A DNA stretch of 64,000 nucleotides from Scandinavium lactucae (GTDB lineage Bacteria > Pseudomonadota > Gammaproteobacteria > Enterobacterales > Enterobacteriaceae): positions 62,001 to 126,000 of the forward strand of contig NZ_JAWXRD010000040.1 in the NCBI RefSeq assembly GCF_033843265.1. The letters run 5' to 3'. Both the position numbers and the translations under genes were made by a program. The notes under the pieces were generated by a model. It was given only the letters and a program-made list of their open reading frames with translations. It made no database searches and had not been told where the DNA came from. Shown here piece by piece: positions 25,142-34,880 of the stretch. How positions within the stretch are numbered: position 1 is the stretch's first letter; every line of letters starts with the position of its first letter.

Positions 25142-26395
25142 ATGACGACAAAACCCACCGCTAAAGTTTGTGCGGCACCGGGTCTTTACCCTACGCTAAA
25201 AACGTTCCCCGCCACCGTCCATGCGCTGCTTTTTTTTACACTCGTCGTACGGTTTAGCTATTTTATGGCGTGGCCGTTTATCTCGGTGATTATGACCCAG
25301 AATTATCATATGTCACCGGTAGCCATTGGCCTGGCAATGACCTGCAGCGCGCTTATCTCGGTGGTACTCGGGATGTATGGCGGGCAGATTTCGGACAGGC
25401 TGGGACGACGGGTTATTCTTCTGCTGGGCTGTGGTTTTTCTGCCGTGGGCTATATGATCCTGGCGCTGGCTACCGGGATGGGATTGTTTATCATCGGCCT
25501 GATGATTATCGGCGTCTGTTTTGCGTGGGTCGATCCCCCGGTACGTGCGCTGATGAGTGATTTGCTGGGTGACCGCCGCCGTCGTGCGCTTGCCCTGCAA
25601 ATGCGCTACTACCTGATCAACGTCGCGGCGGTATTTGGCCCGCTGGTAGGGATCGTCTTTGGCCTGACGTCACAAAAGGGGACGTTCCTGATTACCGGGC
25701 TGACCTATCTGCCTTTTTTCGTCTACGTGCTGTTGTTTATCCCCGCGGGTAAACTGCTGGGTGAACTGCAGACCGGCAGTGGCCCGGCGATTAAGCTGCA
25801 TCAGGTAATGGGCATTATCGCCAGAGACAGAATCTACGTAGCGGCGCTGCTGTGCAGTATTTTGTGCAGTATCGTATTTATCCATTATGAAGCCGTGCTG
25901 CCCCAGTATCTGTTGTCAATCGACAGCAACGCGGCGGTTAAACTAATTACGCTGATCCTGGTTACGAATGCCTGTACCGTTTTGATGTTTCAGACGTTTG
26001 TTATGCGGTTTCTGGCACAGATCAACCTGCCAAAACGCATCCTTCTGGGTGGCGTCATTTTCGCGTTTTCGCAGCTTTGCTTTTTTTTAATACAGTCTAC
26101 GGAAACCTGGGTCTGGCTGACCGTTACTGGTGTATTCAGCATGGGGGAAGCTATTCTGATGCCGAACCTGAACATTTTGCTCGATCAGTTGGCCCCGGCA
26201 GCGCATCGGGGAGCCTATCTTGGGGCATCAACTCTGTCGACGCTCGGGGTTGCTATCGGACCGTTAATCGGTGGCGTGATGCTGGCGATGACCGGGGCGG
26301 GGGTATTTATCGGCACCGCATTACTTAGCCTGCTGTTGTGCGTGATTATTTACGCTTGCAGGATAAGGATGCTGGCACGGCTGCAGGATTCATAA
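25142..26395 (+). CDS. MFS transporter, drug-efflux-like
   Basis: The 417-residue product has 12 predicted membrane helices and the MFS signature GGQISDRLGRRV between helices 2 and 3. The general pattern is that of DHA1 drug:proton antiporters such as MdtH. The substrate cannot be read from sequence. It is transcribed separately from the asd paralogue because of the terminator between them. Confidence 0.85.
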   Translation: MTTKPTAKVCAAPGLYPTLKTFPATVHALLFFTLVVRFSYFMAWPFISVIMTQNYHMSPVAIGLAMTCSALISVVLGMYGGQISDRLGRRVILLLGCGFSAVGYMILALATGMGLFIIGLMIIGVCFAWVDPPVRALMSDLLGDRRRRALALQMRYYLINVAAVFGPLVGIVFGLTSQKGTFLITGLTYLPFFVYVLLFIPAGKLLGELQTGSGPAIKLHQVMGIIARDRIYVAALLCSILCSIVFIHYEAVLPQYLLSIDSNAAVKLITLILVTNACTVLMFQTFVMRFLAQINLPKRILLGGVIFAFSQLCFFLIQSTETWVWLTVTGVFSMGEAILMPNLNILLDQLAPAAHRGAYLGASTLSTLGVAIGPLIGGVMLAMTGAGVFIGTALLSLLLCVIIYACRIRMLARLQDS

Positions 26396-26573
26396 AAATA
26401 AGGGGCCGCTGGTGGCAGGGAGCACATCACCAGCAGTACCACGCACAACACCAGGACATAGATTCGTGCGTGCTATATCAGGTACAGTAGGTATAGTCCG
26501 GCGGCTAAAAACTATTTATCACCCGGCCTGATTTCATAAATTCCTTAGCCTCTGTTTTCAACAAGAAACAGCC

Positions 26574-27179
26574 TCATCCGGATGCTTTTTCGTTAACGGT
26601 CATAATGAAATTTAGCGGATGTTGTTCCTGGTTTTCATAGAAGTGAGGCACATCCGTTCTGGCGGTAGCCGAGCAACCGCTATTCACCTTATACACCGTC
26701 TCTTTAACACCAAGCGTAAGCGTTCCAGACTGCACATATAGCAGCTCCAGCGTGCCAGAGGGGTGTCCCGGAGAATGAAACTTCTCGCCGGGCAGCATTT
26801 CCCATAACCAGAGTTCGGTCATGTCCGGCCCATCCGAACCGGCAAGGAGTCGGGCACTTCCCCCCTTGTCTCCTCTCCACAGTTCAGGGATCTCCGCTTC
26901 AGTAATAATGTGAACGTCAGGCTTAATGCTCACATCCACAAAATCCGCGACAGATACCCCCATCGCTGCGGCAAGACGACACAACAGCGCAATACTCGGG
27001 TTGGCCTTACATCCTTCAATTTCGACCAGCATGCCTTTACTGATATTGGCTCGTCGGGATAACTCATCAAGTGACAATTTTTTTTGCTTACGATAAAGCT
27101 TAATCCGCTGAGATACGGCTTCGTTCACGGTGCTGACATCCGCACCTGCGCTGGTCACTAAATTGACTTTTTTGGTCAT
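26574..27179 (-). CDS. XRE-family regulator with cupin domain
   Basis: The 201-residue product joins an N-terminal helix-turn-helix (about residues 22-78, LSLDELSRRANISKGMLVEIE) to a C-terminal cupin that senses a small ligand (about 110-190, GEKFHSPGHPSGTLELLYVQSGTLTLGV). Such regulators usually control a divergent neighbour. The B3/B4-domain gene starts only 43 bases away, so the promoter region is shared. Ligand unknown. Confidence 0.9.
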   Translation of the reverse strand: MTKKVNLVTSAGADVSTVNEAVSQRIKLYRKQKKLSLDELSRRANISKGMLVEIEGCKANPSIALLCRLAAAMGVSVADFVDVSIKPDVHIITEAEIPELWRGDKGGSARLLAGSDGPDMTELWLWEMLPGEKFHSPGHPSGTLELLYVQSGTLTLGVKETVYKVNSGCSATARTDVPHFYENQEQHPLNFIMTVNEKASG

Positions 27180-27222
27180 TGGTCGATATCATGGAATAAA
27201 TTAGTCATTAAAGGATTATCCC

Positions 27223-27909
27223 GTGTTTACAGTCGCTCCGTCAATTGCCCCAGAGGTCTATGGTATCGCCCCCGGTTTTCGGGCTCTCAGTATCTATGTA
27301 CAGGCCGCGCCTGTAGTGAACCCTGATGTCGGGGAATCGGCGCTGAAAGCCGCCTGTGAAGCCGTTCAGATGGGCGTTCCTGAGTGGGCTGAAGCACATA
27401 TGGCTGCCTGGGCAGCGGTGTTTCAGGGCTTCGGTGCCAAGCCGAAACGTACTCCCTGCTCGGCTGATGCATTGCGTAAGCGTGTGCTTCGTGATGGGAC
27501 GATGCCGGCCCTCGATCCCGTGGTGGATCTCTATAATGCCGTCAGCCTGCGATATGCCATTCCTGTTGGAGGCGAAAATAGGGCTGCATACCAGGGATCG
27601 CCGCGCCTGATAATGGCAGAAGGCTACGAGCCTTTTGATACCTATAAAGACGGTGAACCTGTGGTGGAGTATCCCGCGCGTGGGGAAGTTATCTGGTGTG
27701 ATGATGTCGGTGTGACCTGTCGTCGCTGGAACTGGCGACAGGGGATCAGAACCCGTTTAGATGTGGAAGCTCAGCAAATGTGGTTCATTCTGGAGAGTCT
27801 CCCGCAGATGCCACTGGAGAAGCTTCATGAAGCTGGAAAGATGCTGACCGACGGTTTTGAAAAAATGATGCCGGGTGTGCGGTTTGAGGTTGCTCTCATC
27901 AGCGAGTAA
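27223..27909 (+). CDS. B3/B4-domain protein
   Basis: The 228-residue product is a stand-alone B3/B4 domain, related to the editing domain of phenylalanyl-tRNA synthetase beta chain. Its conserved segments are VDLYNAVSLRYAIPVGG and GEVIWCDDVGVTCRRWNWRQ. Such free-standing proteins may act on mischarged tRNA or on free amino-acid derivatives, but function is not established. It is paired with the divergent XRE-cupin regulator, as commonly found. Confidence 0.85.
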   Translation: MFTVAPSIAPEVYGIAPGFRALSIYVQAAPVVNPDVGESALKAACEAVQMGVPEWAEAHMAAWAAVFQGFGAKPKRTPCSADALRKRVLRDGTMPALDPVVDLYNAVSLRYAIPVGGENRAAYQGSPRLIMAEGYEPFDTYKDGEPVVEYPARGEVIWCDDVGVTCRRWNWRQGIRTRLDVEAQQMWFILESLPQMPLEKLHEAGKMLTDGFEKMMPGVRFEVALISE

Positions 27910-28024
27910 TATCGGTTATGTCATTCAGCAGAAACGGTATTCCGAAAAGGGTGCTGGTTTGACAACCGCGCTCTACAATAACTTTCCCACCGGACCGGTA
28001 ATCTGCCGGTCCTTGTGAAAAGGT

Positions 28025-28468
28025 TTATACGCGACGATTTATTTTCTCTAATCGGATATCCGTCTCGTTGATATCCGTTTGATTCCCCCAGCCGAGATGC
28101 AGGTAAAATTTCGCTGCACGACTGTGCTTATCGGTTTCCAGCCAGGCAATATCATGGTGTTTGAACAACTGCTGTTCAGCGGCCATAACAAGCCTACGCC
28201 CGGCACCTTTACCTTCATACTCCGGGCGAACAAAAGCTGCAAATAGGCAACCTTCATCCGGTAAAATCATTGAGAAACCGATGATTTTTTCATTTTCTGT
28301 CGCAACCCATGCGCAGGCGCTATTCTGAATCATATCGGCCACTACGCTTTCAGTAATTCCCATCTGCCGCATTTCTTCGCGACTAAGATGATTTTCGATA
28401 ACCGATGTTCTGACATCGAAAATACTATCGACATCAGAAATGAGTGCAGGTCGTATATTAATATTCAT
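28025..28468 (-). CDS. GNAT-family acetyltransferase
   Basis: The 147-residue product is a single GNAT domain. The acetyl-CoA loop is RPEYEGKGAGRRLV near residue 83 and the C-terminal motif is SRAAKFYLHLGW. The substrate is unknown. It stands alone between the B3/B4 gene and the first nitronate monooxygenase. Confidence 0.88.
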   Translation of the reverse strand: MNINIRPALISDVDSIFDVRTSVIENHLSREEMRQMGITESVVADMIQNSACAWVATENEKIIGFSMILPDEGCLFAAFVRPEYEGKGAGRRLVMAAEQQLFKHHDIAWLETDKHSRAAKFYLHLGWGNQTDINETDIRLEKINRRV

Positions 28469-28586
28469 TAGGTCTGCCCAAACATGAGTAAAATAAAACT
28501 ACATAACAATGTTAAATATATCATATAGATACAATTGCGTACATGCGCAGGCAGTTTACTGACCAGCCCCTCTGGGCGGGAAACGC

Positions 28587-29564
28587 TCACACCGCTAATT
28601 CATCAACCACTTTAGCGACCGTTTTAATCTCCCGAATACTGCCGATGCCGGTACCCAGTGAGATATAACCTTCATCAGTATTACCTTCGAGCATCCCGAT
28701 ACGCAGACCCCGTAAACCGCCCATGGTTTTGCCAAGCTCTTCGTTACTGGCTCCTGCTTTATCCATTTGCACCAGTTTTTCTGCCAGCTTGCCAGGTAAT
28801 GAACGATAGTAATCGGGCAGAGTACGGAACAGCAGCATGTCGAGTCCGTCAGCGTGAATGATTTTGTCTTTCACTGACTGCGGTACACGGCTTTCTTCGG
28901 TACTGATAAAAACGGAACCCGCAAAAACGCCACTTGCCCCAAGCGCGTGGGCTGCTCTGGCGGTACGGTTATCGCTTATACCTCCGGCAGCCAGGACCGG
29001 AACATGCTGAACGGCATCGGCAATCAGCGGTACGATTGAAAATGTTCCCAGCGCCTTACCGGGTAAAGTTCCGCCTTCGTCAAAACCGGTGGCGACAATA
29101 ATATCCGCTCCGGCAGCTTCAGCGAGGCGAGTATTTTCAGGTGTTGGGTTGATATCGCGATAGATAATCTTAATACCCGCGTCTTTCAGGTCGTCAAATA
29201 ATGCGGGGATCACCGCGCCTTCGCCATAGCCGGTATAAACCACCACTTTCACCGCTTCCTCTTTTATTACCTGCAAGATAGGTGGCGTCCAAGGGTCATT
29301 TTCAGGCGTCGGAATCAGATTAACGCCAAACGGTTTTTCCGTAAGCGCCTTGGTTTTACGAATTTCTTCACGCATTTTCTCGGCCGTTTCAAGTGGCGTA
29401 GAAACGGCGGTTTCGGCCGTTAAACCTGCGTTTGGCCCTAGCACGCCAAGCCCTCCGGCGTTGCTGACAGCGGCAACTAAACGGGCATCGGTTAACCAGG
29501 ATAAGGGGCCCTGAATAACAGGCTTTTCAATACCCAGAATCTGGCAGATACGGTTATTTTGCAT
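28587..29564 (-). CDS. Nitronate monooxygenase-family flavoprotein (copy 1)
   Basis: The 325-residue product is an FMN-dependent TIM barrel of the NMO/2-nitropropane dioxygenase family, related to enoyl reductase FabK. It shows the opening QGPLSW and SNAGGLG.LGP and the FMN-phosphate motif VPVLAAGGISD plus ASGVFAGSVF. Family members oxidise alkyl nitronates or reduce quinones. A LysR gene is divergent at 29768. A second NMO/LysR pair follows at once, about half the residues alike by eye. Confidence 0.88.
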   Translation of the reverse strand: MQNNRICQILGIEKPVIQGPLSWLTDARLVAAVSNAGGLGVLGPNAGLTAETAVSTPLETAEKMREEIRKTKALTEKPFGVNLIPTPENDPWTPPILQVIKEEAVKVVVYTGYGEGAVIPALFDDLKDAGIKIIYRDINPTPENTRLAEAAGADIIVATGFDEGGTLPGKALGTFSIVPLIADAVQHVPVLAAGGISDNRTARAAHALGASGVFAGSVFISTEESRVPQSVKDKIIHADGLDMLLFRTLPDYYRSLPGKLAEKLVQMDKAGASNEELGKTMGGLRGLRIGMLEGNTDEGYISLGTGIGSIREIKTVAKVVDELAV

Positions 29565-29767
29565 GGTGTAATGTCCTTAATTAAGAGGTCAGGCAGCCTG
29601 CTGCGGCGGCCTTACCGAGTTTTCATATTTCGCAATGGAGAGAGTGTAGAGCCCGTAATTGTTTTGAAAAATAGCCAAAATGATTCATCACTATTATAAA
29701 ATAAGTAACAATGTGACTATCCGGTGCGAGTCAGCAGCCTCTACATCTCTTGCGAAAGAAGCACAAA

Positions 29768-30652
29768 ATGCAAATTAATCTCTTTGAATCTATTAAGATT
29801 TTTATCGAAATTGTCGAATCAGGTAGCCTGACGCAGGCGGCGGAGAATCTGCAAATTCATCGTCCTGCTGTCACCAAAGCCCTGCAACAACTGGAGCAAC
29901 ACAGCGGCATTCGGCTAATGCAGCGAACGACACGGCGGATTAACCTGACGCCAGAGGGAGAAGAATTTTATCGCCGCAGCAAGCCCTTGTTGGCCCAGGC
30001 CGATGAGTTACTGGAATCCTTTGGTGGCGACCGCGTTTTACACGGGCAGTTGCGGGTGGATATGCCGATTGCATTTGCGGCTTTACTCGTCGTGCCAAAT
30101 TTGCCTGATTTTTATCGTGAACATCCTGCGATCGACATCATTCTGAGCAGCTCCGATCGCCGCCGGGATATGCTGCGCGATGGCCTGGACTGTGTGCTGC
30201 GGGTAGGGGAACTGGAGGACGGTGATTATATCGCCCGCAAGATGGGCAACATCAACATGACAACCTGCGCCAGCCCAACTTATCTTGCGCAGCATGGCAT
30301 ACCAAAAACACTGGAGGCGCTGCGTGAGCATCAGGCCGTAAACTGGATTAACAGCCGTAGCAGGCAAATTATGCCATGGAAGTTTGAAACCCCGTCGGGG
30401 ACAGCCGAGCTAACACTTTCAGGCAAGCTGGTCCTCGATAACTCCGAAGCCTATGTTGCTGCGGGTCTGGCTGGGCTGGGTGTGCTACAAGGGATGACTA
30501 TTTTTTTGCAGCCTTATCTCGAAAGCGGCCAGCTGATAGAAGTGCTACCAGACTTTCCCGTTCCGCCGCGCGCGTTATCACTCCTTTATCCACATCGTCA
30601 TCTCTCTCGTAAAGTCCGGGTATTTGCCGAGTGGGTGGAGGGGTTATTGTAG
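29768..30652 (+). CDS. LysR-family regulator (partner of NMO copy 1)
   Basis: The 294-residue product has the LysR helix-turn-helix SLTQAAENLQIHRPAVTKALQ (residues about 20-40) followed by an effector domain. I chose ATG 29768 over an upstream TTG because it fits the family start. It is divergent from the NMO gene with a 203-base gap, and probably controls it. Confidence 0.88.
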   Translation: MQINLFESIKIFIEIVESGSLTQAAENLQIHRPAVTKALQQLEQHSGIRLMQRTTRRINLTPEGEEFYRRSKPLLAQADELLESFGGDRVLHGQLRVDMPIAFAALLVVPNLPDFYREHPAIDIILSSSDRRRDMLRDGLDCVLRVGELEDGDYIARKMGNINMTTCASPTYLAQHGIPKTLEALREHQAVNWINSRSRQIMPWKFETPSGTAELTLSGKLVLDNSEAYVAAGLAGLGVLQGMTIFLQPYLESGQLIEVLPDFPVPPRALSLLYPHRHLSRKVRVFAEWVEGLL

Positions 30653-30714
30653 TTTTCCGTCGAAGGATGAGGCCGTTTAGGGGCGGAATCATTTCCGCCC
30701 CTCGCGGATGTCCA

Positions 30715-31671
30715 TTAAAAATCTTGCATAAGGTCAGCAACAATTTGGGCAGCCGGACGGACTGACTTGATAACGGAAATCCCGGTGCCTGTGGACACAA
30801 CCCCTTGATCAAAATTGCCGAGTCTCATCGCCTGCCACAAAGAGTGATAACCGTTCATTGCCTTAAACATGGTTTCGCGATCGGTATCCTGGGCTTCTAA
30901 TTCTGCCAGTTTCGGGCTCAGATCGGTCGGTAAGGTGCGGTAATAGGCAGGCTGCGTCCGGAAAAGCAGCAGATCTTCAGCGCTCGAATTGACTATCAGG
31001 CGTTTGACTTTTTCATCGGCGGGATTTTCAAGAGCCGTTAAAAAGAGGCTGCCAGCAAATACACCTTCTGCCCCCAGTGCCATTGCGGCCCGCACACCCC
31101 GGACATCGCCTATACCACCTGCGGCGATTACCGGGATTTTTACACTATCCGCAATCATGGGCACAATACTGAACGTACCGATCACGCGGCACGGCACGGT
31201 GCCACCTTCATCAAAACCTGTTGCAATGATGATATCGGCCCCTAATTTCTCCGCTTCTTTCGAATTAGCGATAGTAGGGGTCAGGGCGCGGTAGAGCGTT
31301 TTGATGCGGTGGCGTTTAAAGAAATCATAAATTTCAGCATCCAACACTTCATTGATAAGCACCACTTCCACACCTTCTTCAACCAGCATTTCTGCGGTGG
31401 GTCGCCAGAAACTCATATCAGGTCCGTTAATTAACGTTACGGCGAAAGGGTTAGCCGTCAGTGCTTTTACTTTCCTGATCTCCTTGCGCATGCGATCCAG
31501 CGCTATATAACGTGAACCCGGCAGGCTGTCTTGCCCGGCGTGTGGCCCTAACGTACCCAGGCCTCCGGCGTTTGAAACGGCAGCGACGAGCTCCGCACTG
31601 GTAAGAAAATACAAGGGAGCCTGTATAAGTGGATAACGGATATGTAAGAGTTCAGTGACGCGATTATTCAT
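30715..31671 (-). CDS. Nitronate monooxygenase-family flavoprotein (copy 2)
   Basis: The 318-residue product has the same fold and motifs as copy 1: QAPLYFLTSAELVAAVSNAGG at the start, then VPCRVIGTFSIVPMIADSV and IPVIAAGGIGDVRG. The genes differ enough that the duplication is old or the copies came separately. It is divergent from the LysR gene at 31773, repeating the arrangement of copy 1. Confidence 0.88.
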   Translation of the reverse strand: MNNRVTELLHIRYPLIQAPLYFLTSAELVAAVSNAGGLGTLGPHAGQDSLPGSRYIALDRMRKEIRKVKALTANPFAVTLINGPDMSFWRPTAEMLVEEGVEVVLINEVLDAEIYDFFKRHRIKTLYRALTPTIANSKEAEKLGADIIIATGFDEGGTVPCRVIGTFSIVPMIADSVKIPVIAAGGIGDVRGVRAAMALGAEGVFAGSLFLTALENPADEKVKRLIVNSSAEDLLLFRTQPAYYRTLPTDLSPKLAELEAQDTDRETMFKAMNGYHSLWQAMRLGNFDQGVVSTGTGISVIKSVRPAAQIVADLMQDF

Positions 31672-31772
31672 TGTTCAGTCCTGGTGAAAATCAGAAAGGG
31701 AAATTTTATCCATTGAAAAATGGAATGGAATCACCAAAAATAAACAGATGATGCCCAAATATGGAAAGATAA

Positions 31773-32642
31773 GTGGACTTCAACGCAACAAAATTATTTA
31801 TCGCGGTGGTGAATGCAGGCAGCTTTTCTGCGGCCAGTGAAAGAATGAGTATGCCAATCTCCACCCTGAGTCGAAAAATTAACGAGCTTGAGCAGGCGTT
31901 AAACGTACAGCTCCTGAATCGTTCAAAACAAGGGGTTAAGCCAACCTACCAAGGACAACAGTTCTTTGAACAGGCTCGTCTGGGGGTTGAACTGCTGGAG
32001 GATGCGCAAAAATCAGTCACCTCAGCCCACAAATTACAGGGCAAATTACGTCTTTCTGTGCCACCCAATTTCTCACTCTGGTGGGATTTACTGCTCGAGT
32101 TCCAGCAGCGTTATCCTGATATCAAGGTATTTTGTCATTCGAGCGAAAGGGTCGTTGATTTGTTTGAAGATGGCGTTGATGTTGCGCTCAGAATGGGCAA
32201 TTTAAATATTGATGACGTGATTGCGAAACCCCTGATGACAGCGGAAGCCCTGTTTGTGGCAAGTCCCGCATTATTAGCACGTTACGGCACACCAAAGACC
32301 TTAACTGAAATGGCCCAGCTTCCGATTGCGGCCTGGGAAAGCCTGACTCATGGCTCTTTTGAATGGGGCTCTGGTGTTGAAAAGGTGAAATATGAGCCAC
32401 TCTTTTCTACCAATAATACCCAGGCATTAATTCATTATGCCCTGAGGGGGATGAGCGTCTCACAGGTAATGGATTTTTCAGTCAGACCCTGGCTGGAAAG
32501 CGGTGAGCTGATCCAGCTTCTGCCCGGGATAGCCAAACAATCCCTCCCGTTGCTGCTTGTCTATGCGGGCCATAAACGACCTTCCACCCTGGTGCGGGCT
32601 TATCTGGATTTTTGCTCAGAATGGGTTGGAAGGTTGAAGTAG
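31773..32642 (+). CDS. LysR-family regulator (partner of NMO copy 2)
   Basis: The 289-residue product has the usual LysR layout, with the helix-turn-helix SFSAASERMSMPISTLSRKIN. Translation starts at GTG 31773, with GGAAAGATAA before it; no in-frame ATG lies near. It is divergent from NMO copy 2 with a 101-base gap. Confidence 0.87.
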   Translation: MDFNATKLFIAVVNAGSFSAASERMSMPISTLSRKINELEQALNVQLLNRSKQGVKPTYQGQQFFEQARLGVELLEDAQKSVTSAHKLQGKLRLSVPPNFSLWWDLLLEFQQRYPDIKVFCHSSERVVDLFEDGVDVALRMGNLNIDDVIAKPLMTAEALFVASPALLARYGTPKTLTEMAQLPIAAWESLTHGSFEWGSGVEKVKYEPLFSTNNTQALIHYALRGMSVSQVMDFSVRPWLESGELIQLLPGIAKQSLPLLLVYAGHKRPSTLVRAYLDFCSEWVGRLK

Positions 32643-32797
32643 CATTAAAATAATGACGTGCGTGACTTTTCTGGTGGTATCCAGAGGAAAGGTGTCGTCT
32701 GAATCTGTAGCGTCAGGTGTTGCAGCGACAAGCGAAAACGGGACGACTATTTTTTGTAGTGGCGAGAAGGACGGCCCGATAAAAACCGCCGCACGGA

Positions 32798-33535
32798 TCA
32801 CGGCACAGGATGATGAAAATGAACGGTATAGCCCTGTTCCTGCCAGTGCTGCAACAGCTCCTGTTGACGTCTGGTTGGGGCCAGGCCTGTCCAGACAAAA
32901 AGGGTCTGGCCGGGGAAAAATTCGGGGCGAGGGGACTCCAGCGGTTCAGCCAACACGGCAATATGCCAGCCAGACTGGGAAAGACGCCAGGCTTCCAGCC
33001 ATAAACGAAGGCGGTCTTCCACATCCCAGGCGACGAGCAACGCTTCTTTACCTGATTTACGGCGGGTTTCGACCAGATTCGCGGCCACGTATTCAATCAG
33101 GATGCCATCGAGCAGGCTGCACATGGTGCGGGCGGTGTTGTGATCCAGGCTCAGGCGCTGGCGAACGGGGATGTACACATTGTCAATGAGTGCGGCGACC
33201 GGATGTTCGCGACCAGCGGCAATAATTTTGGCGCGCAGTTTAGGGGCCTGGGCCTGGCGAAGGACGGCCATCATCTCTTCTTGCAGCGTGGCCCAGTCAT
33301 CATTGAGCGGCGTGCGATTGACATCCAGCAGCTCTTTAACGCGACTGACAGGCGTTCCGGATTTAATCCAGCGTTTAATCTCTTCAATGCGCTGGATATC
33401 TTCTTCGTCGAACTGCCGGTGGCCGCCCTCACTGCGCTGCGGTTTGAGCAAGCCATAACGTCGCTGCCATGCACGCAGCGTGACGGGGTTTATCCCGCAA
33501 CGTTCCGCTACGTCACCAATGCTGTAAAAAGCCAT
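32798..33535 (-). CDS. bluR: MerR-like repressor BluR
   Basis: BluR represses the ycgZ-ymgA-ariR operon until blue-light-activated BluF binds it. The 245-residue product starts MAFYSIGDVAERCGINPVTL with a MerR-type winged helix, then a ligand-binding-like domain related to cobalamin-binding regulators. It lies downstream of bluF on the same strand. Three TGTACA sequences in the gap before it suggest self-regulation. I chose ATG 33535 because it matches the E. coli N-terminus. Confidence 0.95.
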   Translation of the reverse strand: MAFYSIGDVAERCGINPVTLRAWQRRYGLLKPQRSEGGHRQFDEEDIQRIEEIKRWIKSGTPVSRVKELLDVNRTPLNDDWATLQEEMMAVLRQAQAPKLRAKIIAAGREHPVAALIDNVYIPVRQRLSLDHNTARTMCSLLDGILIEYVAANLVETRRKSGKEALLVAWDVEDRLRLWLEAWRLSQSGWHIAVLAEPLESPRPEFFPGQTLFVWTGLAPTRRQQELLQHWQEQGYTVHFHHPVP

Positions 33536-33577
33536 AGCTTCCCTCATACCTGAATCAATGCCCCCCTGAATCATCCT

Positions 33578-33622
33578 TGTACAGGAAGGTCATCGGCTGT
33601 ACAAATTATAATTAGTTGTACA
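33578..33622. promoter_or_regulatory. TGTACA cluster before bluR (candidate BluR operator)
   Basis: TGTACA occurs at 33578-33583, 33598-33603 and 33617-33622, spaced 20 and 19 bases apart. The last two lie within an inverted arrangement CTGTACAAATT...AGTTGTACAG. Spacing of about two helical turns fits binding of several dimers on one face. The same hexamer recurs before ycgZ. Confidence 0.55.
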
Positions 33623-33659
33623 GCCTCCAGCTAAGAGTTTAGCAAAATTAATCTAAAGG

Positions 33660-34880
33660 CTACAGTGGCGTTTTTTTCTCGGGCCAGGCAACGGCCGGAA
33701 TGCCGTTCAGACAAGGGGGGGCGAAGAGATTGCCCTGGAACAGCGCAATGCCTGCGGATTCAAGCCACATCCACTCTTCAGGTTTCTCCACCCCGACGGC
33801 GGAAATCTGGATTTCCAGAGAGGCACAGCACTGAATAATGGCATGTACAATAGCCTGACGAGGCCCGCTTTTGTGTACATCTTTAATCAATTCGCGATTA
33901 ATCTTAATTCTGTCTGGCTGGAACTGAGTGAGCAAAAATAAACCGGCAAAACCGGCCCCAAAGTGATCGATGGTGACGCTGATACCTGCGGCTTTCAGCT
34001 CTTTGACCGCACCCTTAAATTCATCAACGCGCGAAATAACCTCGTTTTCGGTGAATTCGACCACGATTTGCTCCGGCACCAGACCGTTAGCTTCAATTTC
34101 ATCCAGTAAATAACGCACCGCGCCGGGAATTTGCACCAGCGTCATCGGCAACAAATTGACGGAGAGCACGTTGTCCTGTAGGCCGAGCGCATGCGCCATC
34201 GCAAAGGCCACTTTCTTGCTGCGAAGGTCGGCTGCATACAATTCGCCATCGGGAAGGTGGGCGAAGTAGTGCGCAGGCAAATCGCCGGTGGGGGTGCGGA
34301 TCAGCGCTTCCAGAGAGGTTATTTCCTGCGCCAGAGGGTCGATAATCGGCTGGAACGCAAAGCTGCAGTCAGCGGCTATCGGCGTGTAGTCCGCAGGCAG
34401 GTTAACGGCCTGTCCATCGGCAATAAACTCCCACGAATCCGCGGGCGGGATCTCGTAGTAATTCTGTTTTTCCTTGGCCTCAACGAAGGTACGGAAGAAC
34501 TGCAGGGCACGGTCGTTGTAGGTCAGCTGATAGCGGGTAGTGCCTTTGTCCAGCACGGTTTGCAGCACGGCTTCCCGTTCGTGTTCACGCAGGTCAATCA
34601 ACTCCATACCGGCCTTGCCAAACCGGCGCGCCGGGGCGTAGTCATACAAAATCTCAACCACGTTGTAGTGACGGCGATCCTGGCAGATACGCGCATAAAT
34701 GGCGTTCACGTTCTCTTCCGGGCCTTCCAGCAGCTGGAAGAAATGGGTGCCGTTAAACAGCAAGATACCCGTGACGCTGGCCCGTTGGTTGGTGAGATTA
34801 GCGGCGGCTACCATCCCTTCCAGCGCTTTGAACGGCACGTTGTCGCACAAGTGGCTGCGATAAATGATGGTGGTGAGCAT
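33660..34880 (-). CDS. bluF: Blue-light receptor BluF (BLUF domain plus degenerate EAL domain)
   Basis: BluF binds FAD and, when lit, relieves BluR repression by direct contact. The BLUF domain (residues 1-95) has Tyr7, Asn31 and Gln49 around the flavin. The EAL domain follows from about 165. The EAL triplet itself is kept (SLEALIR), but the catalytic DDFG is replaced by DHFGAGFAG, so cyclic-di-GMP hydrolysis is not expected, as in E. coli. ATG 34880 matches the E. coli start; an ATG two codons earlier is possible. Confidence 0.95.
   Translation of the reverse strand: MLTTIIYRSHLCDNVPFKALEGMVAAANLTNQRASVTGILLFNGTHFFQLLEGPEENVNAIYARICQDRRHYNVVEILYDYAPARRFGKAGMELIDLREHEREAVLQTVLDKGTTRYQLTYNDRALQFFRTFVEAKEKQNYYEIPPADSWEFIADGQAVNLPADYTPIAADCSFAFQPIIDPLAQEITSLEALIRTPTGDLPAHYFAHLPDGELYAADLRSKKVAFAMAHALGLQDNVLSVNLLPMTLVQIPGAVRYLLDEIEANGLVPEQIVVEFTENEVISRVDEFKGAVKELKAAGISVTIDHFGAGFAGLFLLTQFQPDRIKINRELIKDVHKSGPRQAIVHAIIQCCASLEIQISAVGVEKPEEWMWLESAGIALFQGNLFAPPCLNGIPAVAWPEKKTPL

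Noticed and set aside
33660..34880. BluF as an active cyclic-di-GMP phosphodiesterase because EAL is kept
   Set aside because: The DDFG motif is changed to DHFG and neighbouring metal-binding positions are altered, as in the inactive E. coli protein.
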